Source: Nostoc sp. HK-01 (GTDB taxonomy: Bacteria > Cyanobacteriota > Cyanobacteriia > Cyanobacteriales > Nostocaceae). Taken from it: DNA of 64,000 nucleotides. The notes below the pieces were generated by a model that saw only the letters and a program-made list of their open reading frames with translations, was not told where the DNA came from and made no database searches. This document shows, in pieces, positions 46,300 through 56,155 of this stretch. The position numbers and the translations under genes were made by a program. Where the stretch lies: assembly GCA_003990705.1 (NCBI GenBank), contig AP018318.1, positions 4,591,501-4,655,500 of the forward strand. The letters are read 5' to 3'. Every line of letters starts with the position of its first letter. The first letter of the stretch is position 1.

Positions 46300-47043
46300 A
46301 TGCAGGAACCAAAAAAACATTTTGAAACCTTGCTCTCTACAGAAGCCCCACCAGAAGTAGAACGTATGGGACTAAATTGGTTAGTCGCAGCAGCGATCGC
46401 CACAGCTGTATTATGGCAAGTTCCCGGCGGCGATTATATTTTATACCCGTTCACTATCCTGGCAACTTGGTTTCACGAAATGGGACACGGTTTGATGGCG
46501 CTGGTATTAGGCGGACAGTTTCAAAAGTTAGAAATTTTTAGCAATGGTTCCGGTGTCGCTACTTATCGTATCGCCACCTCACTCGGCCCCATTGGCCCCG
46601 GTTTAGTCGCCGCCGCAGGGCCAATGGGGCCGCCAATTGCTGGTGCAGCTTTGATTTTAGCTTCCCGCAGTTTTAAAGCAGCATCTTTGAGTTTAAAACT
46701 TTTAGGCGGTTTTCTGCTGCTTTCTACATTAATTTGGGTGCGTTCTTGGTTTGGCTTGTTGGCAGTTCCTTTATTAGGTTTAATCATCCTTGGTATGGCT
46801 TTAAAAGCACCCCGCTGGATGCAGGGTTTTGCTATTCAATTTTTGGGTGTACAAGCTTGCGTGAGTACATACCACCAACTCAATTATTTATTTAGTTATA
46901 GTGCTGGTTCTTTAGGGCTATCAGACACAGCCCAGATGCAAAGATATTTACTTTTGCCTTATTGGTTGTGGGGTGGATTGATGGCGATCGCTTCTTTGGT
47001 AATTTTGATTCAAAGTCTCCGCGTTGCCTATCGTTCAGCGTAA
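46300..47043 (+). CDS. M50-type membrane metallopeptidase
   Basis: 247 residues with several membrane helices. WFHEMGHGL holds the HExxH zinc site (His59, Glu60, His63) inside a hydrophobic segment, as in M50B site-2-type proteases. GPIGPGLVAAAGPMGPPIAGAAL is the glycine-rich second half seen in this branch. It should cut substrates within the membrane; the substrate is unknown. No anti-sigma factor gene is adjacent. Confidence 0.82.
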   Translation: MQEPKKHFETLLSTEAPPEVERMGLNWLVAAAIATAVLWQVPGGDYILYPFTILATWFHEMGHGLMALVLGGQFQKLEIFSNGSGVATYRIATSLGPIGPGLVAAAGPMGPPIAGAALILASRSFKAASLSLKLLGGFLLLSTLIWVRSWFGLLAVPLLGLIILGMALKAPRWMQGFAIQFLGVQACVSTYHQLNYLFSYSAGSLGLSDTAQMQRYLLLPYWLWGGLMAIASLVILIQSLRVAYRSA

Positions 47044-47378
47044 TGGGCAAGAAAGAAACATCATAAAAAGGATGGTTCAATATTCTCAGGGTGAGTATTG
47101 TCGTAGTATATGCTAAGATACAGCCGCAATTACGTTTAATACCCCTAATCCTGTGTGTAATATCATTTCCAGTAAACTATAACTCTTGCAGTATTTTTTG
47201 AAAAATTCAGCATAATTTAGTCATATTTGCAGCTTAGACCGTTTTATTGAACAGCATAAAACTTGCTTCAACTAAAATGCTGAACTATATATTTTGTGAA
47301 TAAATTGGAATTACTACATTCTTCTCTAAAAAAGCCAAGAATATCAGGGCTAGGCGATAATTAATACAGTTTTAATAC
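47044..47378. other. Intergenic region before the NB-ARC/WD40 gene
   Basis: 335 AT-rich bases with no supported gene. The promoter of the large downstream gene should lie here. Nothing further stands out. Confidence 0.4.
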
Positions 47379-50300
47379 ATGGTATTACAGAATTGGAGAC
47401 GCAAGCGTGGTGTTGTACTTACTACTAGGGGTTTGCAAAAACTTCAGGATGCAAAACGTAAGTCAGAAGCAAAGGAAAATTTTGGCAATAGCTACACACT
47501 TGAAGACATTAGCTCACTTTCTGGGTTACATCCCAGTACAATCTCAAAAGTAATAAATCGAGAAGGAGGAGTCGATAAAAAGACTCTAGAAAAACTTTTT
47601 TTAGTTTTTAATTTACAAATAAACGAAAGTGATTATTTAAGTGCAAATAATCGTCTAGATTGGGGAGATGTTACGTTTTTACCAGTTTTTTATGGACGTA
47701 AAGAAGAACTACTAACACTAGAACAATGGATTCTGAATGAGCGTTGCCAATTCGTGGCATTGTTAGGCATGGGTGGTATTGGTAAAACTGCTCTTTCTGT
47801 AAAGCTGGCGCAACAGATTCAAGAAGACTTTGAGTATGTAATTTGGCGATCGCTCCGCGAAGCTCCACCAGTGAAAGCTATAATCACTCAACTACTGCAA
47901 TTTCTCTCTGACGAGCAAGAAACAGAAGCTAACTTACCAGAAAGTTTAAGCGATCGCATATCACGGTTGATTGATTATCTCCGCAATCACCGCTGTCTGT
48001 TAATTCTGGATAATGCAGAATCCATTTTACGTTATGGCAGTCGAGCCGGAAAATATCGAGAAGGATATGAAGGTTATGGTGATTTGTTCAGGCGTTTAGG
48101 AGAAGCCACTCACCAAAGTTGTTTAATATTAACTAGCCGGGAAAAACCTCAAGAAGTCGCATTATTGGAAGGAGAAGCATCACCCGTTCACTCCTTACAA
48201 TTAAGTGGCTTAAAGGTAGTGGAAGGCCAAGAAATTTTAAAAGTCAAAGGGTTATCAGCCGCCGAAGATGAATGGAAAGCCATGATTGAATCCTATGGCG
48301 GTAATCCATTGGCTTTAAAAATAGTGGCGACAACTATTGAAGATGTGTTTGCTGGGAATGTAACTGAGTTTTTACAACAAAATACAGTTGTTTTTGGTGA
48401 TATTCGTGATATTTTAGACCAGCAGTTTGAGCGCTTATCAGATTTAGAAAAAGAAATCATGTACTGGTTAGCAATTAATTGTGAACCAGTGACGCTATCA
48501 GACTTGCGAGAGGATATTTTATCGCCAGTGCCACCACAGAAATCTCTAGAAGCTTTAGAATCTTTAGTCAGGCGATCGCTAGTAGAAAAAAGCACAGCAA
48601 CTTTCACCCTACAGCCTGTAGTTATGGAATATGTAACTCAGGTATTAATAGAGCGAGCCTACGAAGAAATTATTACTGAGAATATTCAGCTTTTGAGATG
48701 CCATGCTCTGATGAAGGCAAATGCTAAAGATTACATCAGAGAAACTCAAATTCGCCTTATTCTCAAACCAGTGATTGATGGTTTGCTAACTGTATTAAGA
48801 AGCAAAAAAGGTATTGAAAACCAATTAACTAAACTTATAGTCAAGCTCAGAGCAGAATTCCCCCAAGAACCTGGTTATACAGGCGGAAATATTCTCAATT
48901 TGTTGTGTCAATTACAAACAGATTTAACAGGCTATGATTTCTCGCAATTGACAGTTTGGCAAGCAGACTTGCGGAATATCAAACTGCACAATGTTAATTT
49001 TCAAAACGCTGATTTAACCAAATCTGTCTTTGCTGAAACTTTTGGGGGCGTTTTGTCAATAGTCTTTAGCCCCAATGGCAAACTTTTGGCAATGGGCGAT
49101 ACTAATGGCGAGATTCGTTTATATCAAGTTGCAGATGGGAAGCAAGTTCTTGCCTTTCAAGGTCACACTAACTGGGTGCCATCACTTGCCTTTAGTCCTG
49201 ATGGTAGTATTTTGGCAAGCAGTAGTAGCGACCACACTGTGAAGTTATGGAATGCAAATACTGGTCAATGCCTTCAAACTTTACAAGAACACAAACACGA
49301 AGTGTGGACAGTTGCCTTTAGCCCAGATGCTAACAAACTAGTAAGTGGTAGTAATGACCGCACAATGAAATTATGGAGTGTTAGCACTGGGGAATGCCTC
49401 AAAACTTTCCACGGACATACAAGTTGGATAGTCTGTGCAGTTTTCACTCTGGATGGTCAAATCCTGGTGAGTGGCAGTGATGACGACATGATTAAATTGT
49501 GGGATATTAACACTGGTGAATGTCTCAAAATTTTACGGGGACATAGTGATGGCATACGTTCACTGACTATCAGTCCTGATGGACAGACAATAGCTAGTAG
49601 CAGTGATGACCAGACAGTGAAGTTATGGGACATCAACACTGGTGAATGTATTAAAACTCTACAAGGGCATCTTGCTGCCGTTTGGTCAGTTGCTATTAAT
49701 CCTCAAGGCACTCTCATCGCTAGTGGTAGCTTAGACCACACAGTAAAATTATGGGATTTTCATACTGGTCAATGCCTGAGAACCCTTCAAGGACATTCAA
49801 CTTTAGTATTTTCTGTCGTTTTTAGTCCCCAAGGAGACCTTTTGGCCAGCGGGAGTGACGACCAAATGATGAAGTTATGGGATGTTAGTACTGGTCAATG
49901 TCTTAAAACTCTCAGCGGCTATACCAGTCAATTTCTGTCAGTTGCTTACAGTCCCGATGGTCAAATGTTGGCGAGTGGTAGTGATGATCAAATAGTCAGG
50001 CTGTGGAATGTAGATACGGGTCAAGTTTTGCAAACTCTCCAAGGACATTTTGCGACTGTTCGATCAGTTGCCTTTTGTCCTAGTGGTCAGATTTTAGCTA
50101 GTGGTAGTGATGATCAAACAGTGCGGTTGTGGGATGTCAATACTGGTCAAGCCTTGCAAACTGTATTGAAACACCCTGCTGTAGTCTGGTCGGTTGCCTT
50201 TAGTTTGGATGGTCAGATGTTGGCAAGTGGTAGCAACGACCAAAAAGTGCGGCTGTGGGATGTCAATACTGGTCAAGTCTTGCAAACTCTTCAAGGACAT

Positions 50301-50897
50301 AGTGCTGCTGTCCAGTCAGTTGTCTTCAGCCCTCAAGGAATGCTGATGGCCAGTGGTGCTTGGGATCAAACAGTCAAGATATGGGATGTCAACACTGGTG
50401 AGTGCAAACGAACTTTAGAGGGACATACAAATTGGGTATGGTCAATCGCTTTTAGTCCCAATGGTGAACTATTAGCAAGTGCGAGTTATGATGGCACAGT
50501 TCGGTTATGGAATGTTAGTACAGGTGTTTGTCTCCAAACTTTCATGGTTTGTGAAAATGGTCTTGTCAAAGTAGTTATCTTTAGTCGAGATGGTCAGGTT
50601 TTAGCTACTAGCAGTCCCGATTACACAGTTAAGTTATGGGATGTTGAATCAGGTGAATGTCAAAGAACACTATATGGACATTCAGCTTGGATATGGTCGC
50701 TCGCCTTTAGCCCAGATAATCAAACTTTAGCCAGCAGTGGTGCTGATGAGACAATACGACTTTGGGATATCAACACGAGCAATTGTTTAAAAATTTTGAA
50801 AGCTCAGAAATTTTATCACGGGATGAATATTAGAGGAGTCACAGGTTTAACAGGTGCAACTACTGCTACTCTCAAAAGATTAGGAGCAATTGCTTAG
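47379..50897 (+). CDS. NB-ARC (STAND) ATPase with WD40 repeats and N-terminal helix-turn-helix
   Basis: 1172 residues. An Xre-like helix-turn-helix lies at about 38-80 (YTLEDISSLSGLHPSTISKVINREG). An NB-ARC ATPase follows, with P-loop GMGGIGKT (about 130-137) and CLLILDNAE (about 206-214). Short pentapeptide-like repeats (about 528-548) lead into fourteen WD40 repeats (about 555-1145) that can form two seven-bladed propellers. STAND proteins of this type sense a ligand with the repeats and oligomerise. Relatives act in signalling and phage defence; here no nuclease or protease effector is visible. Confidence 0.9.
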   Translation: MVLQNWRRKRGVVLTTRGLQKLQDAKRKSEAKENFGNSYTLEDISSLSGLHPSTISKVINREGGVDKKTLEKLFLVFNLQINESDYLSANNRLDWGDVTFLPVFYGRKEELLTLEQWILNERCQFVALLGMGGIGKTALSVKLAQQIQEDFEYVIWRSLREAPPVKAIITQLLQFLSDEQETEANLPESLSDRISRLIDYLRNHRCLLILDNAESILRYGSRAGKYREGYEGYGDLFRRLGEATHQSCLILTSREKPQEVALLEGEASPVHSLQLSGLKVVEGQEILKVKGLSAAEDEWKAMIESYGGNPLALKIVATTIEDVFAGNVTEFLQQNTVVFGDIRDILDQQFERLSDLEKEIMYWLAINCEPVTLSDLREDILSPVPPQKSLEALESLVRRSLVEKSTATFTLQPVVMEYVTQVLIERAYEEIITENIQLLRCHALMKANAKDYIRETQIRLILKPVIDGLLTVLRSKKGIENQLTKLIVKLRAEFPQEPGYTGGNILNLLCQLQTDLTGYDFSQLTVWQADLRNIKLHNVNFQNADLTKSVFAETFGGVLSIVFSPNGKLLAMGDTNGEIRLYQVADGKQVLAFQGHTNWVPSLAFSPDGSILASSSSDHTVKLWNANTGQCLQTLQEHKHEVWTVAFSPDANKLVSGSNDRTMKLWSVSTGECLKTFHGHTSWIVCAVFTLDGQILVSGSDDDMIKLWDINTGECLKILRGHSDGIRSLTISPDGQTIASSSDDQTVKLWDINTGECIKTLQGHLAAVWSVAINPQGTLIASGSLDHTVKLWDFHTGQCLRTLQGHSTLVFSVVFSPQGDLLASGSDDQMMKLWDVSTGQCLKTLSGYTSQFLSVAYSPDGQMLASGSDDQIVRLWNVDTGQVLQTLQGHFATVRSVAFCPSGQILASGSDDQTVRLWDVNTGQALQTVLKHPAVVWSVAFSLDGQMLASGSNDQKVRLWDVNTGQVLQTLQGHSAAVQSVVFSPQGMLMASGAWDQTVKIWDVNTGECKRTLEGHTNWVWSIAFSPNGELLASASYDGTVRLWNVSTGVCLQTFMVCENGLVKVVIFSRDGQVLATSSPDYTVKLWDVESGECQRTLYGHSAWIWSLAFSPDNQTLASSGADETIRLWDINTSNCLKILKAQKFYHGMNIRGVTGLTGATTATLKRLGAIA

Positions 50898-51000
50898 ATA
50901 AAACAATCTTGTCCAGCATTCACAGCTAATTTTATTTCATCCACTTTTGTAGGTGAACATGATAATTTCCACCTGCAAAGAATATCAAAATAGACGAAAA

Positions 51001-51204
51001 CTACCAATCAGCCATAGGAATGTCACTTGGCAATCCATGAACGAATTCCTCGAACATGATTCTTTCTAACTCAAAGTCTGGGTCTTCTAATATCTCTAAA
51101 CTATTTTGACTGAGATTACTAGCAGAATTATTTAAAGTCGAAGACTGCTGCTTAATAACAGAATCATCAGAAGTGGTCGTAACTATTGATGTTGCGGCTT
51201 TCAT
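51001..51204 (-). CDS. Short acidic protein of unknown function, possible peptide substrate
   Basis: 67 residues, Ser/Thr/Asn-rich in the first half and acidic in the second (DPDFELERIMFEEFVHGLPSDIPMADW). No domain is recognised. It follows the heme-oxygenase-fold gene by 82 bases on the same strand. Its size and composition resemble a leader-type peptide that an adjacent enzyme might modify, but this is speculative. Confidence 0.5.
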   Translation of the reverse strand: MKAATSIVTTTSDDSVIKQQSSTLNNSASNLSQNSLEILEDPDFELERIMFEEFVHGLPSDIPMADW

Positions 51205-51286
51205 GATCTTTTCTTTGGTAGTTGCACTGGATTTTATATTGTCAAAGCTTTTTTACACAACTTAAGCTGGACTATTGGCGAGTAAG

Positions 51287-52126
51287 TTATGCCAGTATTA
51301 GTGGTTTTAATAGATTTTCAATCTCTTCATCTGAGATATAAGCTTCTTGGGGAGGGCTAAAACGCAATAAGGCAGCTTGGTAACAGGCTTTAACCACGCG
51401 ATCGCGCTCTTGGGGTGTCAATCCGGCAATCATCGTCACAGTTTCCTGAACGTGATTTACCTCAGTAGGACTAATAGCGCTGTGTATGCGTAGGCAACGG
51501 GTGGCGTTAATACCTGCCGGTAGCAATGCTTCTACCTTGTGAATATAAGCTTCTCCTATACATGTACCTAAACGTTCTGCTGTATAAGAATAGCCTACGC
51601 AATCAATTGGGTCTGAGTCTTGTACACATCGAGTAAAACAATCTACTAAAGTCTTAGCAGCGGGAGGGAAAAGCACTTCTACCACGGATTCGGCTCTGTA
51701 ACCCATTGAGCGAATATCCCGCAGAGCGAGTATGTCGTGACCAGCTTCTTCTTGCGCTTTTTGTGCAGCCCACTGTGCCAAGGTCTGACGATTTGCCAAA
51801 GCAAAGCGCGATCGCGCTTCTTCCATTAGTTGTGGAGTAGAATGGCACAAATGGTAAAAACCAGCCAGTCGCCATACCCAACGCGTAGGGGTTAAAGTTG
51901 GTGGTCGGCGATCTGACTTGACTGTATGCCAAGCGGATACTATTGCCTGATCTAAAAGCTTTCGGGTTTTAGCGAAAGTATGAGGATGAATCATTTTTTG
52001 AGTTAAGCAATCACCATGAACCCCTGATTGAGGTTGATTTACGCAACTACTCTTATCTGTCTTCATCCCTACTACATCAGGGTTAATACTTACTAATTTT
52101 GTATCAATTAAGAATTCATTAGGCAT
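51287..52126 (-). CDS. Heme-oxygenase-fold (HDO/TENA-like) putative diiron protein
   Basis: 279 residues, nearly all helical after a variable N-terminus of about 45 residues. Glu and His residues of a possible metal site are seen in FYHLCHSTPQLMEEA, AQEEAGHDILALRD, YSYTAERLG and SPTEVNHVQ. This pattern is like heme-oxygenase-like diiron oxidases and CADD-type proteins. Reaction and substrate are unknown. The start may be the internal ATG at MIHPHTFAKTRK. A 67-residue gene follows on the same strand. Confidence 0.65.
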   Translation of the reverse strand: MPNEFLIDTKLVSINPDVVGMKTDKSSCVNQPQSGVHGDCLTQKMIHPHTFAKTRKLLDQAIVSAWHTVKSDRRPPTLTPTRWVWRLAGFYHLCHSTPQLMEEARSRFALANRQTLAQWAAQKAQEEAGHDILALRDIRSMGYRAESVVEVLFPPAAKTLVDCFTRCVQDSDPIDCVGYSYTAERLGTCIGEAYIHKVEALLPAGINATRCLRIHSAISPTEVNHVQETVTMIAGLTPQERDRVVKACYQAALLRFSPPQEAYISDEEIENLLKPLILA

Positions 52127-52702
52127 GGTTCGCGTTGTACACTCCCATATCTTTGTAGGATCTTGACTGTACTTCTGCTATTGAGAAAGATAGCAGATAA
52201 CTTGACGATAAAATAATTTCAATGCCTGATGAGACCCATCTGCTTTTAAAATGTTGTTCCACTCAAAAATTATGCGTGGATGTCCAAAGGGTGATTTTTA
52301 CGTTGCTTAAGTCAATTTCTTCATCAAAAAGATCAGTAAAAAGCTTAACTTTGAGCTTAAAATCTTGATTTTCACTGGTAAAGATGTTTCCGCATTGGCA
52401 ATATGTTAGGAGACTCCATACAAATAAAAAATTATGGATAAAACAGCTGCCCTTGGATTTCCTGGTTTGACCATTCGGAACAAGTTAGAAGAGAAAGAAT
52501 TTTGTCAATAAGTCTTTGAGAATAAATATAGGTGCATAAGAATGATAATTGTAATGAAGGTGGAGAGGGCGAGCTTCCCTCGCCCTCTCCACTACTCCTG
52601 TTTTTGATTATCATTATCATACGGGTCTGAGAGAATGATTTGCTCTGTTCAAAATCATGGCAAACTCAATTAATACAAGTAATTGAGCGATTGTAAAAAA
52701 CC
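52127..52702. other. Region upstream of the transposase, with a strong hairpin
   Basis: 576 bases without a supported gene. A perfect 14-bp stem, GTGGAGAGGGCGAG (52560-52573) with CTCGCCCTCTCCAC (52579-52592) and a five-base loop, is followed by TACTCCTGTTTTTG. It could be a terminator that shields the transposase gene from outside transcription. ACTCAATTAATACAAGTAATTGAG (about 52664-52687) also forms a hairpin near the transposase start. No clear IS end could be assigned. Confidence 0.5.
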
Positions 52703-54076
52703 ATGAGTAGCAGTCGTAAAACCAATCGAGATCATGCTAAAAAGAAGCAACGCCCAATGATGGAAGACGAAGTAATTGCTTCTCAACTTGAGCAGTTACT
52801 TACACCAGCAATCACTTCACAAGAAAATTACTACCGTCAACTGGGATTAAGAGACAGGATTCTCAACTTACCATTAATGGTAGCGGCAGTGCTAACTCTA
52901 CTGTGGCGAGACGTGGCGGGAGCCACAGAATTAACCAGAATGTTAGCACGAGAAGGGTTTCTGTGGTGTAAACCTCTTGAGGTGAGCCAACAAGCAATAT
53001 CGCAGAGATTTCTGACATTCCCAGCGCAATTATTTGAAAGAGTTTTTAAAGATTTAGTCCCAAAATTACAAGATTCTTGGCAAAGAAGAAGTAGGCGAAA
53101 AGTCCCCCAAAGTGTTCAATTCACTAAGTCAAAATTTGAAAAAATTTGGATAGTAGATTGTTCAATTTTGGAAGCTTTATTTCAGAAGCTTGACAGTTTA
53201 AAAGATGCTCCGCCTGGTAAATTAGCTGGAAAAATTTGTACAGTTATAGATTTAGTCAATTTTTTACCTGTAGAAATTTGGTTTAATGAGAATGCCAGAA
53301 GTGCAGATACAAATTTTGAATCAGATATTTTAAAGTCAGCAGATCCCCATACCTTACTTTTATTAGATAGAGGATTTTATCATTTTAACTTCTGGCTACA
53401 ACTAATTGCACAAAAAGTGAATTTTATTACTCGGTTAAAAAAGGGAGCAGCAATTCATGTCGAGCAGGTATTTACAGATAGCTTTTCTTTACGTGACCGT
53501 CTGATACGTCTTGGCTCTGGCACTAAGAAAACTCCGTTTATTACTTTACGTCTGGTCGAAGTTCGTTCAGCTAAGACCTGGCATTCTTATTTAACAAGTG
53601 TGCTTGAACCTACAGTTTTACCACCATACGTTGTGGCTGATTTGTACCGTCGAAGATGGAGAATTGAAGATGCTTTTAATACTGTAAAGCGGCTCTTAGG
53701 TTTAAGTTATTTATGGACTGGTTCTGTTAATGGTGTTCAATTGCAGATTTGGGGTACTTGGTTATTTTATGCTGTGTTAGTTGATTTAGGTGATGCTGTC
53801 GCCGACGAACTTTCTCTACCTTTTGACTCCATTTCTCTAGAGATGATTTATCGCGGTCTTTATCATTTTTATGTTGCTCATCAAAAAGGTAAGGCAACTG
53901 ACCCTATCAAATACTTTGCTGCACCAGAAAATCAAGATTTAGGCATTGTTAAACGACAACGAAAACCAAACATGTTGCTCATCGTTGCTCCTTTCCCTGA
54001 TCAACAACGAGGCACACCTGAATTTTTCTTTCAGCCACCTTCTCAAATCCCCTTGACAACTGCCTCACAACCTTAA
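52703..54076 (+). mobile_element. IS4-type transposase
   Basis: 457-residue DDE transposase. Acidic catalytic residues are placed in IWIVDCSILEAL (first Asp), LLLLDRGFYHF (second Asp) and YRRRWRIEDAFNTVKRLLG (Glu, with the YREK-like motif of the IS4 family). The frame is intact. I could not find matching terminal inverted repeats or a target duplication, so the element limits are undefined. Two small ribbon-helix-helix-like genes follow immediately. Confidence 0.88.
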
Positions 54077-54086
54077 CTTGTGACCA

Positions 54087-54245
54087 ATGGGTTTGACAAA
54101 CTCCAGTAAAAAAGAAGTATTCAAGCAAATTACTGTGGACTTGACTCCCGATGAAGCTCAAAACTTAGAAAAATATTGTGAGCAAACTGGCCAAGCAGTC
54201 ACAAATGTGATTGAAGAACTCATTCGGGGGTTATCTGTGACTTAA
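54087..54245 (+). CDS. Small ribbon-helix-helix-like protein (52 residues)
   Basis: A short frame starting MGLTNSSKKEVFKQITVDLTPDEAQNLEKYCEQTG and ending ELIRGLSVT. A beta strand followed by two helices is the pattern of CopG/ribbon-helix-helix DNA-binding proteins. It begins 10 bases after the transposase stop. A clear paralogue lies on the opposite strand at 54326-54478, which supports both as real genes. Confidence 0.65.
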   Translation: MGLTNSSKKEVFKQITVDLTPDEAQNLEKYCEQTGQAVTNVIEELIRGLSVT

Positions 54246-54325
54246 ATTTTCCAGACAACTCTGCAAATTTAAGGTCGAGGAAATCCTCAATGCAATGGGG
54301 AGCAAACACAAACCAAGTGTTGCTA

Positions 54326-54478
54326 CTACTCAGATCTCGTAGTAGCTAATCCTCGAATCAGTTCCCTAATCACATCTGTTGCTGGCCTTCCTGTCTGATC
54401 ACAATACTTTTCCAAATTTTTGGCTTCGTTTAATGCCAGGTTGATGGTTATTCGCTTGACCGCCCATTTTTTATTCAT
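54326..54478 (-). CDS. Small ribbon-helix-helix-like protein (50 residues), paralogue of the neighbour
   Basis: Frame MNKKWAVKRITINLALNEAKNLEKYCDQTG ending ELIRGLATTRSE. It matches the 54087-54245 protein closely (ITxxLxxxEAxNLEKYCxQTG and VIxELIRGL). The two are convergent with 80 bases between them. Basic N-terminal strand and helices suit a CopG-type DNA-binding protein. The partner or target is unknown. Confidence 0.65.
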   Translation of the reverse strand: MNKKWAVKRITINLALNEAKNLEKYCDQTGRPATDVIRELIRGLATTRSE

Positions 54479-55278
54479 GCTATAAATCTGGTTGTATTGG
54501 ATAAAACTACAGAAATTCTTATTTATTCAGACCGATATCTGTCTATAAAATTGGCGCTTGTACGCAATTGTGCGGAGGAGGGTTGATTTACCCAAAAATA
54601 GCTAAAAAAGTAAAACTTTCCTTTAATGAGCTATCCTCAGAAACAATGAAGAGTTTGATTCGCCTCGGTATGAGTTGAAGCATATTGCCTCTTCATAACT
54701 TTTTAAACATTGTTTTCAAGGTTCCGAGTTTTCTGTTGTCCCTGGTATTTAGTTCAAGTGCTAAATTTCTTATTGAGAATATTACCACTCAAGTCAACCA
54801 TCAGCCAAATATGAGGTCAGAGCCAGATATTTTTTAAATTAGCACAATGATGTAAATAACTATGGTGGCAAGTTTGATTTAGATTGATAAAACCATCCAT
54901 AAATAAATAAATACGCACAAAACTAAGGATTAATTGAGAAAAAGTCCTTTTCACTGAATCTGTTCTGGCTGAGACTATCTGTGGCGGCTGTTTTCTTTTA
55001 GTCGTGAATTTATGTATGAAAAAGGTTAGTTAATTTTATTTTATAGTTAAGTAGTTTTATATTAAAATAAATGATTAAAAATATCCCCGGTATGAATACC
55101 GGGGATATTTTTAATCATTCATGAATGCAAATAAAACAAGCGTTGCGTAAAGATTAAGCTTCCAGATAAACCAACAAAGCTAAATTTGGTGCATTAAACT
55201 GTGAGAAATTGCAAAAAAGCCAAGACAACAAGAAAAAACTTGAGAATGTTTGGATGATGTATAAGTTATGAGTAATGC
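54479..55278. other. 800-base region without a supported gene
   Basis: AT-rich, with only short frames on both strands. It contains a very long perfect inverted repeat near its right end (reported separately). This and its neighbour on the left look like an accessory or decaying mobile-DNA zone between the transposase and comB. Confidence 0.4.
55070..55119. terminator. Perfect 24-bp inverted repeat with two-base centre
   Basis: Bases 55070-55093 and 55096-55119 are exact reverse complements around GA. The core is TATCCCCGGTAT / ATACCGGGGATA, flanked by A-runs on the left arm and T-runs on the right. In RNA it would be a strong terminator hairpin on either strand. Perfect complementarity over 24 bp is more than termination needs, so a small mobile repeat is also possible. 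Confidence 0.6.
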
Positions 55279-56016
55279 TTAATTTTGGCTTTTTAAAACT
55301 CCTATTTCTTGTTGTATTGGCAAAACATCTAAAATATCAGTCTGGGAACAATATTTCAGGTCTTCATAGCATTCCAGGCGTAATAATCGTTTGCCGTGAC
55401 TAGCATGATGAAATAATCCCAATAAATTATCTTGCCACTGAGTGTAAAGTGCGATCGCACCAATCAATTCATCATTACCCGCTAGTTCATCGGGTGACAC
55501 ATGAGATTTTTCGCCGATACTATGAGCGATCGCACCAGCACAAACTGTATCTTCTAAGGCAAAACTCCCTTCCCAACCAGAACCAACAATCCAGACTGTT
55601 TCTGGCTGTTTTGCTAAAAGATATTTTACTATTGCGCCTCGGTTGATCAAGGCGGCTGCTAGTACAGCCGGAGAGTTTTGTATGCGTTGTAAAGCACGAG
55701 TACCATTAGTAGTACTAATAAACAGGCGACGACCATGCACTAGCTCTGGTGTACAGTCTAGGGGAGAGTTACCGAGTTCAAAGCCAGTAACTTTGGCTCC
55801 GCCACGTTCTCCGGCTCTTAAACGTTTTTCTGCTGGCCATTGTTCGCTAACTTCTATGAGATTGTCTAAATCGCTGAAGACTTGTACTGCTTCGCCTCCA
55901 GCCGCTAAGACTGTGGCGATTGTGCTAGTGGCTCGCAAGACATCGACTGCGATCGCGCAGTCTGGAATTTCATCTTTAGGAGTTAATTCCGGAGTGTGGT
56001 ATACGAATAACTTCAC
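55279..56016 (-). CDS. comB: 2-phosphosulfolactate phosphatase family protein (ComB)
   Basis: 245 residues. [52 protein letters not shown] and [20 protein letters not shown] are ComB signatures. The family hydrolyses 2-phosphosulfolactate in coenzyme M synthesis, but cyanobacteria do not make coenzyme M, so the natural substrate here is unknown. Confidence 0.9.
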   Translation of the reverse strand: MKLFVYHTPELTPKDEIPDCAIAVDVLRATSTIATVLAAGGEAVQVFSDLDNLIEVSEQWPAEKRLRAGERGGAKVTGFELGNSPLDCTPELVHGRRLFISTTNGTRALQRIQNSPAVLAAALINRGAIVKYLLAKQPETVWIVGSGWEGSFALEDTVCAGAIAHSIGEKSHVSPDELAGNDELIGAIALYTQWQDNLLGLFHHASHGKRLLRLECYEDLKYCSQTDILDVLPIQQEIGVLKSQN

Positions 56017-56155
56017 GCGCTGGATACACCTGCTCTAAATATTATTGTCGAGATACATTCTAATTTGTGTTAATAGCCATAATGACAATTTAAGCAATAG
56101 GAATTTCTAGAGGTTATGGCAAGATGTTGATCAATGAGGGCAAAAAACCTTAACT

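Noticed and set aside
52432-52620. Minus-strand frame of 62 codons upstream of the transposase
   Set aside because: It runs through a perfect hairpin and simple-sequence DNA and shows no recognisable protein features.
54590-54680. Short TTG-initiated frame (IYPKIAKKVKLSFNELSS) after GGAGGAGGG
   Set aside because: The purine-rich stretch is too close to the TTG for a normal ribosome site, and the 31-codon product shows no similarity to the neighbouring small genes.
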